From Clostridiales bacterium (lineage in GTDB: Bacteria; Bacillota; Clostridia; Saccharofermentanales; Saccharofermentanaceae), in assembly GCA_017513085.1 (NCBI GenBank), contig JAFWDK010000019.1, forward strand, positions 224,146 through 288,145: a stretch of DNA of 64,000 nt, read 5' to 3'. Positions 1 to 8,309 of this stretch are shown piece by piece. The first letter of the stretch is position 1, and every line of letters starts with the position of its first letter. The position numbers were made by a program, and so were the translations under genes. A model generated the notes under the pieces. That model worked only from the letters and a program-made list of their open reading frames with translations. It was not told where the DNA came from and did no database searches.

Positions 1-2028
1 AGCGCGATCGAAACAGAAACCGGAGCAGAGTTTACAGGAGCTTTTGCACTCGAAAACGGAGAGATCCTTGTTGTAACAAGCAAAACGAACTTTCAGACTT
101 GTGCATCGGAACCGAAACTTTTCGTTATTTCCGCAACCGGTGAAAAAAAACGGGACATTCCTCTTTCTGTCAATGAGCCTCTGACTGATACCCATGTATA
201 CTTGACCGGCAACGGAAATCTTCTTCTTGCCAGCTCCAGAAAGTACTATCTTCTGGATTCCCAGGGAAAAGTTCTTAAGATGGTGGAGGACCCGAGACTG
301 AGCGGACAGATGCTTTGTTCAGATGGAAAATGGTATGCGTGCATGCCTGATTATAATATGGGTGATAGTAATATGTCCTTACAGGAAGTGGATACGAATG
401 AAGGCAGTCTGATCGGCAAGCCGATTTCCATCGATATGTTAATGAGTTATAGCCTGACACAAGGAAAGAAAAATTGTTTTCTCATCAATAATAACGGTGT
501 AGAAAAATATGATCTTCTGGACGGCTCCCGGACCGCTGCTTTTACCTGGAAAGATACGGATGTCAATTTCACCTCTCTGGATTTCTCCGGTGCCAGCATC
601 GAGTCGGAAGACAAGATGATCTTCTTCAAGAAGGTTACCAACGCCGAGGCGGCACGAACAGATATGGATCAAAAAGCCGGTGTGGGAAACCGAGCATATG
701 TGGTCACGCTCACCCGTGCCGACAAGAATCCTCACGCAGGAAAAGAGATCATCAAACTTGGCGTGAATGGAATTAAAGATGAAGCTTTTCTCAATCAGAT
801 CATCACATTCAATACCGACCCGAACCAGAAGGCTCGTATCGAAATCTGCGACTATGCCACCGATTCCGACTTCGTCTTCGATGAGCAGAGCAGTCTGGAG
901 AAACTGCAGGAAAACGCCGACAAATTAACCATGGATATGTTAAGCGGCGAGGGACCGGATATTCTCGTTGGCTATTCCGGACTTTCTCAATTCAACACCG
1001 AAAATACCCTTCTGGATCTGAAACAGTATCTGGACAACGACAGCAACTTATACAAAGAAGACTACTACGCAAACATCTTCAGTGCTTTTGAAACGGACGG
1101 AAAACTCTTCTCCATTCCGATCACATTCAGTTTGGAAGGAATCCTGATCGACAGCAAGATCCAGGGCGCCAAAGATAAGCTTTCTTTCGCGGATCTCGAC
1201 ACCATGGCGTCTTCCCTCTCCGCTGATAAGCAGATGTTTTCAGGCCAAGACTGGAAATCCCTCCTGAGCAAATGGATCAAAGGCATGGGATCTACACTCA
1301 TTGACAATACGAACCAAAAAGTCAATTTCGATTCCGATGAGTTCCGAGCGCTTCTTCAGGCGATCAAGAAACACGGTGTCTCCTCTTCCTCTTCTGCAAA
1401 CTCCTCCACGTCCGGACCAGCATTGGCAGAAGGACACATGAACGATGATCTTCAGTTCTTTATGGGAATGATCGCGGCATGCAACAGCCAACTCAGCGGG
1501 TTAGACGACTTCTCCATGTTTGGTTCTTTTGGCGCCGACTTAAATAACGGAGACATCTTATTCTCCGGATATCCGACGGCGAACGGAACAGGTATGCTTG
1601 CAAACGGAGAGATCACCATGTCTATCACGTCATCTGCCGCCAACCCCGACCTGGCCTGGGATTTCATCCGGTCTTTCCTAAGCGAGGATTCACAGTACGA
1701 TCTTAGTTTCAGCACAAACAAGATCCCGGTCAACAAAAAAGCTTTCAACAAGAAGTGTAATCTTGAAATCAAATTGAACAACGATTATGTGGACAACATG
1801 AAAAAGTCGTCTCCGGATACTGATTACATCCCGTACAGATACTCCCAAAAAGATGTCGATACTTTCGAGTCCATAATCGCATCGGTACAATTCACCAGTC
1901 AGATGGATAGCGCCGTATTAAACATCGTGATGGAAGAAGCAGCCGGTTTCTTCGAAGGCAACCGTTCCATCGACGAAGTATGCAAAAACATTCAGAACCG
2001 AGCATCCCTGATCGTACAAGAAAGATAA
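1..2028 (+). CDS. Solute-binding protein with N-terminal propeller-like region (5' end missing)
   Basis: The reading frame is open from the first base of the window, so the true start and any signal peptide lie outside. The first 250 or so visible residues are short beta-strand repeats of the kind found in beta-propellers (for example GNLLLASSRKYYLLDS). From about base 750 the protein looks like a family 1 extracellular solute-binding domain: an opening strand, a region ending MLSGEGPDILVG, a glycine/serine-rich insert near 1380-1420, and a late NPDLAWDFIRSFLSED segment typical of sugar-binding proteins. By family knowledge it would be a lipoprotein capturing a carbohydrate or peptide outside the cell. 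No permease or ATPase follows; a terminator lies 90 bp downstream. The domain class of the second half is fairly sure, the propeller less so. Confidence 0.7.
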   Translation, partial: SAIETETGAEFTGAFALENGEILVVTSKTNFQTCASEPKLFVISATGEKKRDIPLSVNEPLTDTHVYLTGNGNLLLASSRKYYLLDSQGKVLKMVEDPRLSGQMLCSDGKWYACMPDYNMGDSNMSLQEVDTNEGSLIGKPISIDMLMSYSLTQGKKNCFLINNNGVEKYDLLDGSRTAAFTWKDTDVNFTSLDFSGASIESEDKMIFFKKVTNAEAARTDMDQKAGVGNRAYVVTLTRADKNPHAGKEIIKLGVNGIKDEAFLNQIITFNTDPNQKARIEICDYATDSDFVFDEQSSLEKLQENADKLTMDMLSGEGPDILVGYSGLSQFNTENTLLDLKQYLDNDSNLYKEDYYANIFSAFETDGKLFSIPITFSLEGILIDSKIQGAKDKLSFADLDTMASSLSADKQMFSGQDWKSLLSKWIKGMGSTLIDNTNQKVNFDSDEFRALLQAIKKHGVSSSSSANSSTSGPALAEGHMNDDLQFFMGMIAACNSQLSGLDDFSMFGSFGADLNNGDILFSGYPTANGTGMLANGEITMSITSSAANPDLAWDFIRSFLSEDSQYDLSFSTNKIPVNKKAFNKKCNLEIKLNNDYVDNMKKSSPDTDYIPYRYSQKDVDTFESIIASVQFTSQMDSAVLNIVMEEAAGFFEGNRSIDEVCKNIQNRASLIVQER

Positions 2029-2120
2029 GGCCGTGCTACACTCACGACGCTTGTACAAGGAGCACCCCGCCGAAAGGAAGTACCCGGCTGAAGCCAAAGC
2101 CCCATCTTCTTTGGACAGCA

Positions 2121-2148
2121 CACCCCACCACCGGTGGGGTGCTTTTTT
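2121..2148 (+). terminator. Rho-independent terminator of the solute-binding protein gene
   Basis: A perfect 9-bp stem (CACCCCACC with GGTGGGGTG) closes a 3-base loop and is followed by a run of six T. It lies about 90 bp after the stop codon of the preceding plus-strand gene. Confidence 0.85.
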
Positions 2149-2249
2149 ATGCGACGGGGTCGGGGCCTCAGCCCGGGGACTGCGATTTATCAAGAGATTT
2201 TATCAGCTTTTCTTAAGCCGGTATATCAGAATGAAGTCTGTATTTTCAA

Positions 2250-2723
2250 TCAGCGGATGATCTCCACAACTTCGCCGATGTACATATCATGTGGCGCATC
2301 CGCCGAATAAAACTGTGCCGCGATTTCCGGTTTCATGTTCTTCGGATCCAGCGTCTGCATGAAAAGTTTTCTGCAAACCAGTGTCACCTCGGCCTCCCGG
2401 AAACTTACGGAATCACCGGCCTCAACCGGCGTCAATCCTTCCACATGCATCTTATCGATGTCCCGGCCGGATTTCGAACCGAGGATACCAAGTGTTTTCT
2501 TCCATTCTTCCGGATAGAAGCTTACCGTGAAATATTCGTTATCGTCCATAAACTCATGCGTATAACGCGACGTGCGCACATAGACCGTCGCGACCGGTTT
2601 TCCCCAGATCGTACCCATTCCGCCCCAGGAAATCGTCATCGTGTTGAATTTATCTTTTGTACCCGCAGTCACAAGCGCCCACTTCTTATCGAAGATCTCG
2701 AAAATGTCTGTTTCAAAGTTCAT
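2250..2723 (-). CDS. Flavin reductase-like FMN-binding protein (flavoredoxin type)
   Basis: The 157-residue product matches the flavin reductase-like split-barrel family: it opens with FDKKWALVTAG, then the conserved NTMTISWGGMG and the KPVATVYVRTSRYTHEFM stretch that wraps the FMN phosphate, followed by YFTVSFYPEEWKKTLGILG. These proteins bind FMN and pass electrons between NAD(P)H and flavin or small electron carriers in the cytoplasm. I chose the ATG at 2723 because GAGGTG sits a few bases before it; a longer frame starting at 2759 has no such site and would overlap the promoter. It lies downstream of the MntP-ZIP gene on the same strand but has its own TATAAT. The substrate cannot be told from sequence. 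Confidence 0.85.
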   Translation of the reverse strand: MNFETDIFEIFDKKWALVTAGTKDKFNTMTISWGGMGTIWGKPVATVYVRTSRYTHEFMDDNEYFTVSFYPEEWKKTLGILGSKSGRDIDKMHVEGLTPVEAGDSVSFREAEVTLVCRKLFMQTLDPKNMKPEIAAQFYSADAPHDMYIGEVVEIIR

Positions 2724-2757
2724 GTCAGCACCTCGCTTGAAAAAAAGTATTGCATAC

Positions 2758-2763
2758 ATTATA
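2758..2763 (-). promoter_or_regulatory. Likely -10 box of the flavin reductase gene
   Basis: The minus strand reads TATAAT here, which would place transcription start near 2750 and give a leader of about 27 nt. No clear -35 box is visible at the expected distance. Confidence 0.4.
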
Positions 2764-2814
2764 TCCTAGTTTTCAGATTCCGCGACGTATCTTCACACCA
2801 AAGATCCGTCAGAA

Positions 2815-4188
2815 TCAGTTCGCGCTCCGCAGGAAGATCATGAGCATCACGACCGCAAATCCGAAAACAAAAGCCAGAGCGCCTTTGTCATTATCTTTCT
2901 TCACCGCGATCTGCGGGATCTCTTCGATCGTCGTGTAGATCAGGGCGCCGCCTGCTGTGGCCATGATATAAGGCAGGATCCGCGGAAACAAAACGACCAG
3001 AACGACCGTGATCACACCGAGAAGCGGGATCGGCGTGCCGGAAACGACACCCATAAAAAATGCTTTTCCCGTCTTTGTTCCCGCATCACGGATCGGAAGC
3101 GCGACGCAGAGCGCCTCGGGAATATTTTGCAGCGCGATCGCTATGGCCAGAACGATCGCGACCGAAGAAGATATCCATTCCGTCTTCATGAAATGCGCTG
3201 CATAGATCGCGCCGAGAGCGATCCCCTCCGGCGTATGGTGAATGATCTCCTTGAGCAGCACTTTGGTCTGCGAGTCCAGGTTGCTTTTGGGTCCTTCCGT
3301 AATATCTGAAAACGCATGTTTATGCGGCACGACGACATCCAGGAAGATCTGGAACAGCACACCGACGCAGAAGCAGACCGTGACCGGGATGATGCCATTT
3401 CTATTCTCCAGACTCAAACCTCCGATTGAAGGTTCGATCATGCCCCAGACGGCAATCGAAAACATAATACCGGAACTGCATCCGACCAGCATAGCGCGCA
3501 GCGTATCCGACAGTTTATTCTTGGCATAGATCACCGCGGAACCGAGAAGCGTTCCGATCAGCGGGATCAGCATACCGAACAGCGTATCGGCATCCGATAA
3601 TGTATGCGAACTGTCCAGGTACGTGATCAGTGTGCGGAATCCGATGAACAGCAGGATCGTTCCACCCATGATCTCCGAACCGGCGCGATACCGGCTGCCG
3701 AAAATATTACCGATCTTCACTCCGATCGTCGAAATGATGAACGTCACAATACCGATCACACCGACCGCAAACAGCACATTGACAAACCGACCGGCAGATA
3801 AAACTTCAACAGGGACCGCAACAAAAGTGATGCCGACAGCCAGCGCGTCGATACTGGTCGCGATGGCCATCATGAACATCGTCTTTACATCAAAACCCGG
3901 CTTGGCATCTTCATCCGGAGCAAGCGCCTCCTTGATCATGTTCCCACCGATCAGTGAAAGTAGCCCGAAAGCTACCCACGGCGCTACCATAGTGATGAAA
4001 CGTTCAAAAGCAGATCCGACGAGATAGCCGATCAACGGCATTATGGCCTGGAAAAATCCGAACCATATTCCACAAAGAAAAAACTCTTTCTTCGAGATCT
4101 TCTTCGACGCCAGTCCTTTGCATATCGATACGGCAAAAGCATCCATCGCAAGACCAACAGATAGAAGCAGCAGTTCAAATAATCCCAT
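2815..4188 (-). CDS. MntP-ZIP fusion: manganese exporter domain joined to a ZIP metal transporter
   Basis: One uninterrupted 457-residue protein carries two different metal transporters. Residues 1 to about 190 match MntP, the six-helix Mn(II) exporter: acidic membrane motif AMDAFAVSICKGL near residue 15 and the second-half counterpart ATSIDALAVGITF. Residues from about 200 to the end match the ZIP family: the TM4 signature HHTPEGIALG and the TM5 counterpart QNIPEALC, with a histidine-bearing loop (VVPHKHAF) before them. MntP alone is about 190 residues and bacterial ZIP proteins about 250-270, so both halves look complete. MntP proteins export Mn; most ZIP proteins import Zn, Fe or Mn. What the fused protein transports, and in which direction, is not evident. 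The gene lies 37 bp behind larE and is probably co-transcribed. The SD-like GAGGGAG is about 14 bases before the ATG, rather far. Confidence 0.85.
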   Translation of the reverse strand: MGLFELLLLSVGLAMDAFAVSICKGLASKKISKKEFFLCGIWFGFFQAIMPLIGYLVGSAFERFITMVAPWVAFGLLSLIGGNMIKEALAPDEDAKPGFDVKTMFMMAIATSIDALAVGITFVAVPVEVLSAGRFVNVLFAVGVIGIVTFIISTIGVKIGNIFGSRYRAGSEIMGGTILLFIGFRTLITYLDSSHTLSDADTLFGMLIPLIGTLLGSAVIYAKNKLSDTLRAMLVGCSSGIMFSIAVWGMIEPSIGGLSLENRNGIIPVTVCFCVGVLFQIFLDVVVPHKHAFSDITEGPKSNLDSQTKVLLKEIIHHTPEGIALGAIYAAHFMKTEWISSSVAIVLAIAIALQNIPEALCVALPIRDAGTKTGKAFFMGVVSGTPIPLLGVITVVLVVLFPRILPYIMATAGGALIYTTIEEIPQIAVKKDNDKGALAFVFGFAVVMLMIFLRSAN

Positions 4189-4225
4189 AGTATTTTGTTA
4201 ACTCCCTCAACCAAATTTCCTTATG

Positions 4226-5053
4226 TCAAAGTTGTTTTTCTTTACTGTCCAAAGTCTCATTCATACTGCCGGTCCGATAGCCCTGAAGATCCATCGTAAC
4301 ATAAGCAAAACCAAGTTCATGCAGCGTGGAACAGACCTTGTCGCGCACGCCCTCTTCAACCAGTCTGGGGAATTCTTGCGGCAACACTTCGATCCGGGCG
4401 ATATTCCCGTGGATGCGGACGCGGAACTGCTTGAAACCAAGGTCCAGGAGAAGTTGCTCGGCCTGATCGACCATTCTGAGTTTCTCTTCACTGATCGTCT
4501 CGCCGTAAACAAAACGCGACGACAGGCAGGCGAACGACGGCTTATCCCAAGTCGGAAGATCCAGTTCTTTTGAAAGCTGACGGATATCCTCCTTCGTCAG
4601 ACCGGCTTGCCGAAGCGGGCTTTTGACACCAAGTTCCGCCACCGCGATCAGCCCCGGCCGGTAATCGCCGTTATCGTCAAGATTGGATCCCTCCGCAACA
4701 TACTCAATTCCATTCGCCGCGGCCACGTCCAGGATCTTCGTAAAAAGCTCTTTCTTACAGATATAGCAGCGGTTCTTGGGGTTCTGGCGGAACCCGTCGA
4801 TCGCTAGTTCCTCAGATTCGATCACGACCTGCCTGATGCCTTCCTTTTCGCAGAATGCAGTTGCCTCTTGTAATTCTCGTTTGGGAAAAGAACAGGATTT
4901 AGCCGTAACGGCGATCACCTTATCCTTTAAGACATCTTTGGCGACCTTCAAAAGAAATGTGGAATCGACGCCGGAAGAGAATGCAACGGCTACACTTCCA
5001 AGCTCCTGAAGATACTGTTCCAGTTTCTGTTTTTTCTCATGTAATGCGTCCAT
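4226..5053 (-). CDS. larE: LarE-type ATP-dependent sacrificial sulfur transferase
   Basis: The 275-residue protein has the PP-loop SSGVDSTFLL near residues 26-35, which binds ATP, and the LarE hallmark DKPSFACLSSR with the cysteine at residue 176, the same position as the sulfur-donating cysteine of Lactobacillus plantarum LarE. LarE adenylates pyridinium dicarboxylate mononucleotide and gives up its own cysteine sulfur in making the nickel-pincer cofactor of lactate racemase. A CYICK motif near residue 97 is also conserved-looking. Neither larB, larC nor a racemase gene is in the window. A downstream metal transporter fusion 37 bp away may be co-transcribed. The start is preceded by AGAGG at good spacing. 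Annotation as LarE is firm; its actual pathway here is inferred. Confidence 0.88.
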   Translation of the reverse strand: MDALHEKKQKLEQYLQELGSVAVAFSSGVDSTFLLKVAKDVLKDKVIAVTAKSCSFPKRELQEATAFCEKEGIRQVVIESEELAIDGFRQNPKNRCYICKKELFTKILDVAAANGIEYVAEGSNLDDNGDYRPGLIAVAELGVKSPLRQAGLTKEDIRQLSKELDLPTWDKPSFACLSSRFVYGETISEEKLRMVDQAEQLLLDLGFKQFRVRIHGNIARIEVLPQEFPRLVEEGVRDKVCSTLHELGFAYVTMDLQGYRTGSMNETLDSKEKQL

Positions 5054-5166
5054 ATGTACCTCTGTCTGTATTCCGATAGAGCGGAAAGAATCTTTTTCTT
5101 GATTGTACTATAGTACTCGATAACTTTCCTCGCTTCAATATCAACAGACATACAGACGTACCCGGA

Positions 5167-5679
5167 TCAGGCGATATATTTCACACCCAAAGAACGAAGT
5201 TCCTGACGCATCTTCTGTACCTTTTCTGCCGGAAATCTCCGTCCGATACTCTCCTCGAGCATAACGACGGACGCCCCCGTCTTCGCCGCGCCTTTTGCTG
5301 TGGCGCCGACACATCCGCACTCATCGATCCCGCAGATCGCCACTTCTTTATAGTTCTGTGCTTTCATGTACTCGCGGAAAGCCTTGGCCGTATAGGCGTC
5401 AGAACGACTCTTCTCAAAGCACAGATCCGACACAACATCCAGTTTGCTGTAGAGCTCTGCCCCTTCTGTTCCCCGGATCGAGAATCCGACTCCCCACATC
5501 AGTTTGGACAATACATGCTTAATGTATATGATGTCGTAGCCCTTCTCTTTATAATCGGCAATCGTCCGATTGATATGCCCGACCAGCGCATCACTGTCAT
5601 AAGTAAACATCGCCTTTCTTTTTTCCCAGAAATAGTCATTCTGTATATCGATTACCAGAAGTGCTCTCTTCTCTTGCAT
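5167..5679 (-). CDS. Isochorismatase-family cysteine hydrolase
   Basis: The 170-residue protein has the isochorismatase/nicotinamidase fold signature: ALLVIDIQNDYF supplies the first catalytic Asp, IIYIKHVL the lysine, and AICGIDECGCVGATAKGA the nucleophilic cysteine. Family members hydrolyse C-N bonds (nicotinamide, N-carbamoyl compounds) or vinyl ethers; the sequence does not tell which. The ATG at 5679 follows AAGGAGAG; a longer frame to 5718 lacks support. It is divergent from the MarR-flavin reductase pair, and a perfect palindrome, TTGAACGCGTTCAA, lies 42 bp upstream of its start, so it is probably under a dedicated repressor. Confidence 0.85.
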   Translation of the reverse strand: MQEKRALLVIDIQNDYFWEKRKAMFTYDSDALVGHINRTIADYKEKGYDIIYIKHVLSKLMWGVGFSIRGTEGAELYSKLDVVSDLCFEKSRSDAYTAKAFREYMKAQNYKEVAICGIDECGCVGATAKGAAKTGASVVMLEESIGRRFPAEKVQKMRQELRSLGVKYIA

Positions 5680-5720
5680 ATATTTCTCTCCTTCTCCAAT
5701 CACTATGTTTCTCACCATTA

Positions 5721-5734
5721 TTGAACGCGTTCAA
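5721..5734. promoter_or_regulatory. Perfect palindromic operator candidate TTGAACGCGTTCAA
   Basis: This 14-bp perfect palindrome lies in the divergent region between the isochorismatase-family gene and marR. Its size and symmetry fit a dimeric TetR- or MarR-type repressor site. It differs in sequence from the inverted repeat around the marR promoter 90 bp away, so the two are probably read by different proteins. Confidence 0.5.
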
Positions 5735-5815
5735 TTTATGATAACGCAGATTCTTCTTCTTTTCAATCAGAAAAAGAAATCCTGACAAAAAAATGCCGAT
5801 ATCATCAAAAAAGTT

Positions 5816-5851
5816 CCATATAGAACATTGACACCAATTAGTTCTATATGG
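5816..5851 (+). promoter_or_regulatory. marR promoter embedded in an 11-bp inverted repeat
   Basis: CCATATAGAAC at 5816-5826 and GTTCTATATGG at 5841-5851 are exact inverted copies 14 bp apart. Between them lies a consensus -35 box TTGACA (5828-5833); a weak -10, TACCAT, sits 18 bp further on. A protein bound to both arms would block RNA polymerase. As the first downstream gene encodes a MarR repressor, autoregulation is the simplest reading. Confidence 0.6.
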
Positions 5852-5926
5852 TACCATCTTCCTGTAAAACGTTTTATGATTTGCGGCGGAAGGATCTGTC
5901 CCCGCCTCAACAAAAAGGAGAGCACC

Positions 5927-6370
5927 ATGGATACCCGGACGGGTTTTCTCATATCTCAGATCAAGCAGGTGCAGGCCCGCGTGTTTCAGAAGCTCCTGGT
6001 GGAAAGCGGAGTGGAAGAATTCAATGGTCCGCAGGGACATATCCTGTATGTTCTCTGGCAGGCAGACGGAGTTCCGATCGTAGAGCTTTCGAAGAAGACC
6101 GGGCTTGCGAAGAACACCCTGACTGCGATGCTTGGCCGTCTTGAAGACTCCGGTCTGATCACCAGAGAAGCCCATGCTACAGACAAGCGCCAGTCCTTGA
6201 TCGTGCTTACGAAGAAAGCACGTTCCTTGAAAGGCAAATACGATGAGGTATCCGAACGCATGAATGAGATCTTCTACCAGGGATTTACCGAGAAAGAAGC
6301 GCTCCGCATGGACAGTTATCTTGACCGGATCCTGGAGAATCTCGAGAAGTCCGAACAACAGAAGAAATGA
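5927..6370 (+). CDS. MarR-family transcriptional regulator
   Basis: This 147-residue protein has the MarR winged helix: PIVELSKKTGLAKNTLTAMLGRLEDSGLITREAHATDKRQSLIVLT, including the wing motif DKRQ. MarR proteins are dimeric repressors released by small phenolic or oxidising ligands. The ATG at 5927 is chosen because AAAAAGGAG precedes it by 6 bases; an open frame continues upstream through the promoter and is not the gene. It is followed 17 bp later by a flavin reductase gene, so the two form a small operon whose promoter carries a long inverted repeat. It probably senses a redox-active or electrophilic compound handled by the flavin protein; that is inference. Confidence 0.9.
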   Translation: MDTRTGFLISQIKQVQARVFQKLLVESGVEEFNGPQGHILYVLWQADGVPIVELSKKTGLAKNTLTAMLGRLEDSGLITREAHATDKRQSLIVLTKKARSLKGKYDEVSERMNEIFYQGFTEKEALRMDSYLDRILENLEKSEQQKK

Positions 6371-6387
6371 TCGAAGGAGAATTTAAA

Positions 6388-6990
6388 ATGTCTAAAAAAC
6401 TTGCCGAAAACGGAAATGATTTTTGCCCGCAATCACTGTTCCTTTACGGAACGAAAAACGAAGACGGAACGCCGCATTTCGGACTGTTCTGCTGGTTCAG
6501 TTATATCAGCACCCTGACGGAAAACGGTGAGGGTCTGGGCGTGATGGCCTGCATCGGCGAAGAAAAACTCACGAAAGATCTGATCCGCAAAAACGGCGTA
6601 TTCTCTGCCAACCTGGTTACAGAAGAACTGCTTCCGCTCGCCGACTATTACGGCAACATCAGTGGTCGTGAAAACCCGGACAAGATGCGTCATATGCCTA
6701 CAGTTGAGCAAGGTCTGAAACTGGATGTTCCGACGATTGCCGAGAGTCCGATCAGCATGGAACTGCGTGTCCAGAAAGAGATCCACTTGACCGAGGGCAG
6801 CGATGTATTCCTTTGCGAGATCGTAGCCGTTTCCATGAAGGAGGAACTCATGAATAAGCAGATCCCCTTCATCGACAGATATCTGTCGGTCATGCCGGTC
6901 CTCGCCGGCGGCGAACTACGCTATGTCACCGCAGACGGGAGAGACATGGGCCATTGGGGCGAACCCATGCAGGAACTCGCAGAAAAGTAA
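6388..6990 (+). CDS. Flavin reductase-family FMN-binding protein
   Basis: The 200-residue product resembles flavin reductase/NADH:FMN oxidoreductase-like proteins: FGLFCWFSYIST and the conserved later segment KNGVFSANLVTEELLPLADYYG correspond to the family's substrate and FMN regions, and a C-terminal FLCEIVAVSM strand closes the barrel. It is translated from the ATG at 6388 after AAGGAG, 17 bp behind marR. The product probably reduces or detoxifies a compound sensed by the MarR protein. It is diverged from the flavoredoxin at 2.3-2.7 kb, so the two are not a recent duplication. Function beyond flavin binding is not shown. Confidence 0.8.
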   Translation: MSKKLAENGNDFCPQSLFLYGTKNEDGTPHFGLFCWFSYISTLTENGEGLGVMACIGEEKLTKDLIRKNGVFSANLVTEELLPLADYYGNISGRENPDKMRHMPTVEQGLKLDVPTIAESPISMELRVQKEIHLTEGSDVFLCEIVAVSMKEELMNKQIPFIDRYLSVMPVLAGGELRYVTADGRDMGHWGEPMQELAEK

Positions 6991-7035
6991 ATCAGGAAGT
7001 GCTTGGTGGAGAAGCTCGGCATGTTGAGGTTTCTT

Positions 7036-7542
7036 CTATTTTTTCGTTTGCTCATTCTTCTTCCGGATTTTCTTAGTATAAGATCTGGCGTTGATAGTCA
7101 GCAATATTGAAAACACGATCGAGATCCATGCCGGGATCACGCAGTATCCGGGGCTGATCTGTCCGTCACTTTTCAGCACCAGGATCGCGGATCCGATCGT
7201 CACGCCGCAACAAACCATTTCTAATCCGAAAAATATAAGTGCCCGTATGATCGCCTGCTTCTTCGTTTTGTCTGTATAGTCCGCAATTAACAATAATGAT
7301 TCTTTTGTCTCTTTGTCCATTTTCTCACTTTTCCTTTCGCCATCGATAAGTTCGCGGATATCCACATCGTAATAATCCGCCAGTTCAACAAGGATGCTCA
7401 GATCCGGAAGTGTATTTCCGTTTTCCCAACGTGAAACACTTCGGGACGATACTCCGAACAGATCAGCAATCTCTTCTTGCGTCTTATCTTTCTCTTTTCT
7501 CAGACGCTTAAGAAACTCACCGATCTTTTTCTGGTCTATCAT
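7036..7542 (-). CDS. XRE-family regulator with C-terminal membrane segments
   Basis: Residues 5-60 form a Cro/CI helix-turn-helix (KTQEEIADLFGVSSRSVSRWENGNTLPDLSILVELADYYDV). A charged linker follows, then two hydrophobic segments around residues 100-150 that should cross the membrane, ending in a basic lysine-rich tail. Membrane-bound XRE regulators of this build are common in Clostridia and are thought to link a membrane signal to DNA binding. The ATG at 7542 follows AAAGGAGG. It converges on the flavin reductase gene and has no obvious partner; a second protein of this kind is at 44.1-44.5 kb. Confidence 0.85.
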   Translation of the reverse strand: MIDQKKIGEFLKRLRKEKDKTQEEIADLFGVSSRSVSRWENGNTLPDLSILVELADYYDVDIRELIDGERKSEKMDKETKESLLLIADYTDKTKKQAIIRALIFFGLEMVCCGVTIGSAILVLKSDGQISPGYCVIPAWISIVFSILLTINARSYTKKIRKKNEQTKK

Positions 7543-7898
7543 GCAGAAATCCTCCTTTCGGTTCTGATTATCGATCGACTGCCCTAAGAAAACCACGTCA
7601 CAAAGTGAGAAATGACGTTTTTCCTACCGGACAGATTTGTCTGGTCGCCTGTTTTCAGGCATTTCCGAGATATCCATCCCGGAACCGATTTTATGTCATT
7701 TTACAATAAGCCGCAAGCGGAAACAATTCCTTCCGACTCACGAAAAGAACTTTCCAAGATGAGGTCGCTTCCTCGTTCATCTCCCCGTTCAATCTGAATC
7801 TAAGGAAACCACAGCAGGCGCTCTCTTCTATTCTTTCGGGTTCGATGATGGTATAATAGTCAAAACAGTTCACCTTCAAGTTTAGGAGGATTACGAGA
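7543..7898 (+). promoter_or_regulatory. Intergenic region with -10 box for the zinc-ribbon gene
   Basis: This 356-bp gap between divergent genes holds a TATAAT at 7852-7857 on the plus strand, well placed for the gene at 7899, with only weak -35 candidates. A short hairpin (GCCTG, four T, CAGGC) lies near 7650. I see no supported gene in it. Confidence 0.5.
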
Positions 7899-8249
7899 AT
7901 GGAAAATTTAAACTACCAGCCACCGGTAACAGTCAATGACCGGGCTGGCGAAAAGGTAATCGAAGCGAACTTCCGAATCGATGATATAAAAGCTCAGATC
8001 GCAGAACTAGAGATCAAGATTTCTGCTCTATACAATGTGATCGTCGAGCAAGGTATCGATCCTAAGCTTATCGAAAGGAAAGTTGAAGAACTGGTAACAA
8101 ACCGTCCTGAACGACCGCTCGTATCTGTCTTAACAAGATCGCAGATTTGTCCGGAATGCGGGAAGAAGGTCAAACCATCCTCCGTTGATCCATTGATGGG
8201 AACCTGCCTGTTCTGTGGGACCAAAGTGCCTTTTTACCCTACATTCTGA
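7899..8249 (+). CDS. Small zinc-ribbon protein of unknown function
   Basis: The 116-residue product has an N-terminal half rich in charged residues that should form a helical hairpin or coiled coil (residues 18-65), then a C-terminal zinc ribbon with two cysteine pairs, CPEC and CLFC, about 20 residues apart. It begins with an ATG preceded by AGGAGG, has its own promoter and ends at a good terminator, so it is a single-gene unit. I do not recognise the family. Zinc ribbons of this type often bind nucleic acid or partner proteins, but nothing here decides between them. Confidence 0.75.
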   Translation: MENLNYQPPVTVNDRAGEKVIEANFRIDDIKAQIAELEIKISALYNVIVEQGIDPKLIERKVEELVTNRPERPLVSVLTRSQICPECGKKVKPSSVDPLMGTCLFCGTKVPFYPTF

Positions 8250-8280
8250 ACAGACGGCAAGCACAATAAACCAAGATCAC

Positions 8281-8309
8281 GAACGGCTTACATGCCGTTC
8301 TTTTTATTT
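8281..8309 (+). terminator. Rho-independent terminator after the zinc-ribbon gene
   Basis: A 7-bp perfect stem, GAACGGC with GCCGTTC, closes a 6-base loop and is followed by TTTTTATTT, 31 bp past the stop codon at 8249. Confidence 0.85.

Noticed and set aside
1980..2260. Short plus-strand frames after the first gene
   Set aside because: They read through the terminator and lack ribosome binding sites.
4189..4225. Mn riboswitch (yybP-ykoY) before the MntP-ZIP gene
   Set aside because: The gap to larE is only 37 bp, too short to hold it, and no match was seen.
7691..7879. 62-codon minus-strand frame in the divergent gap
   Set aside because: No SD and overlaps the promoter of the zinc-ribbon gene.
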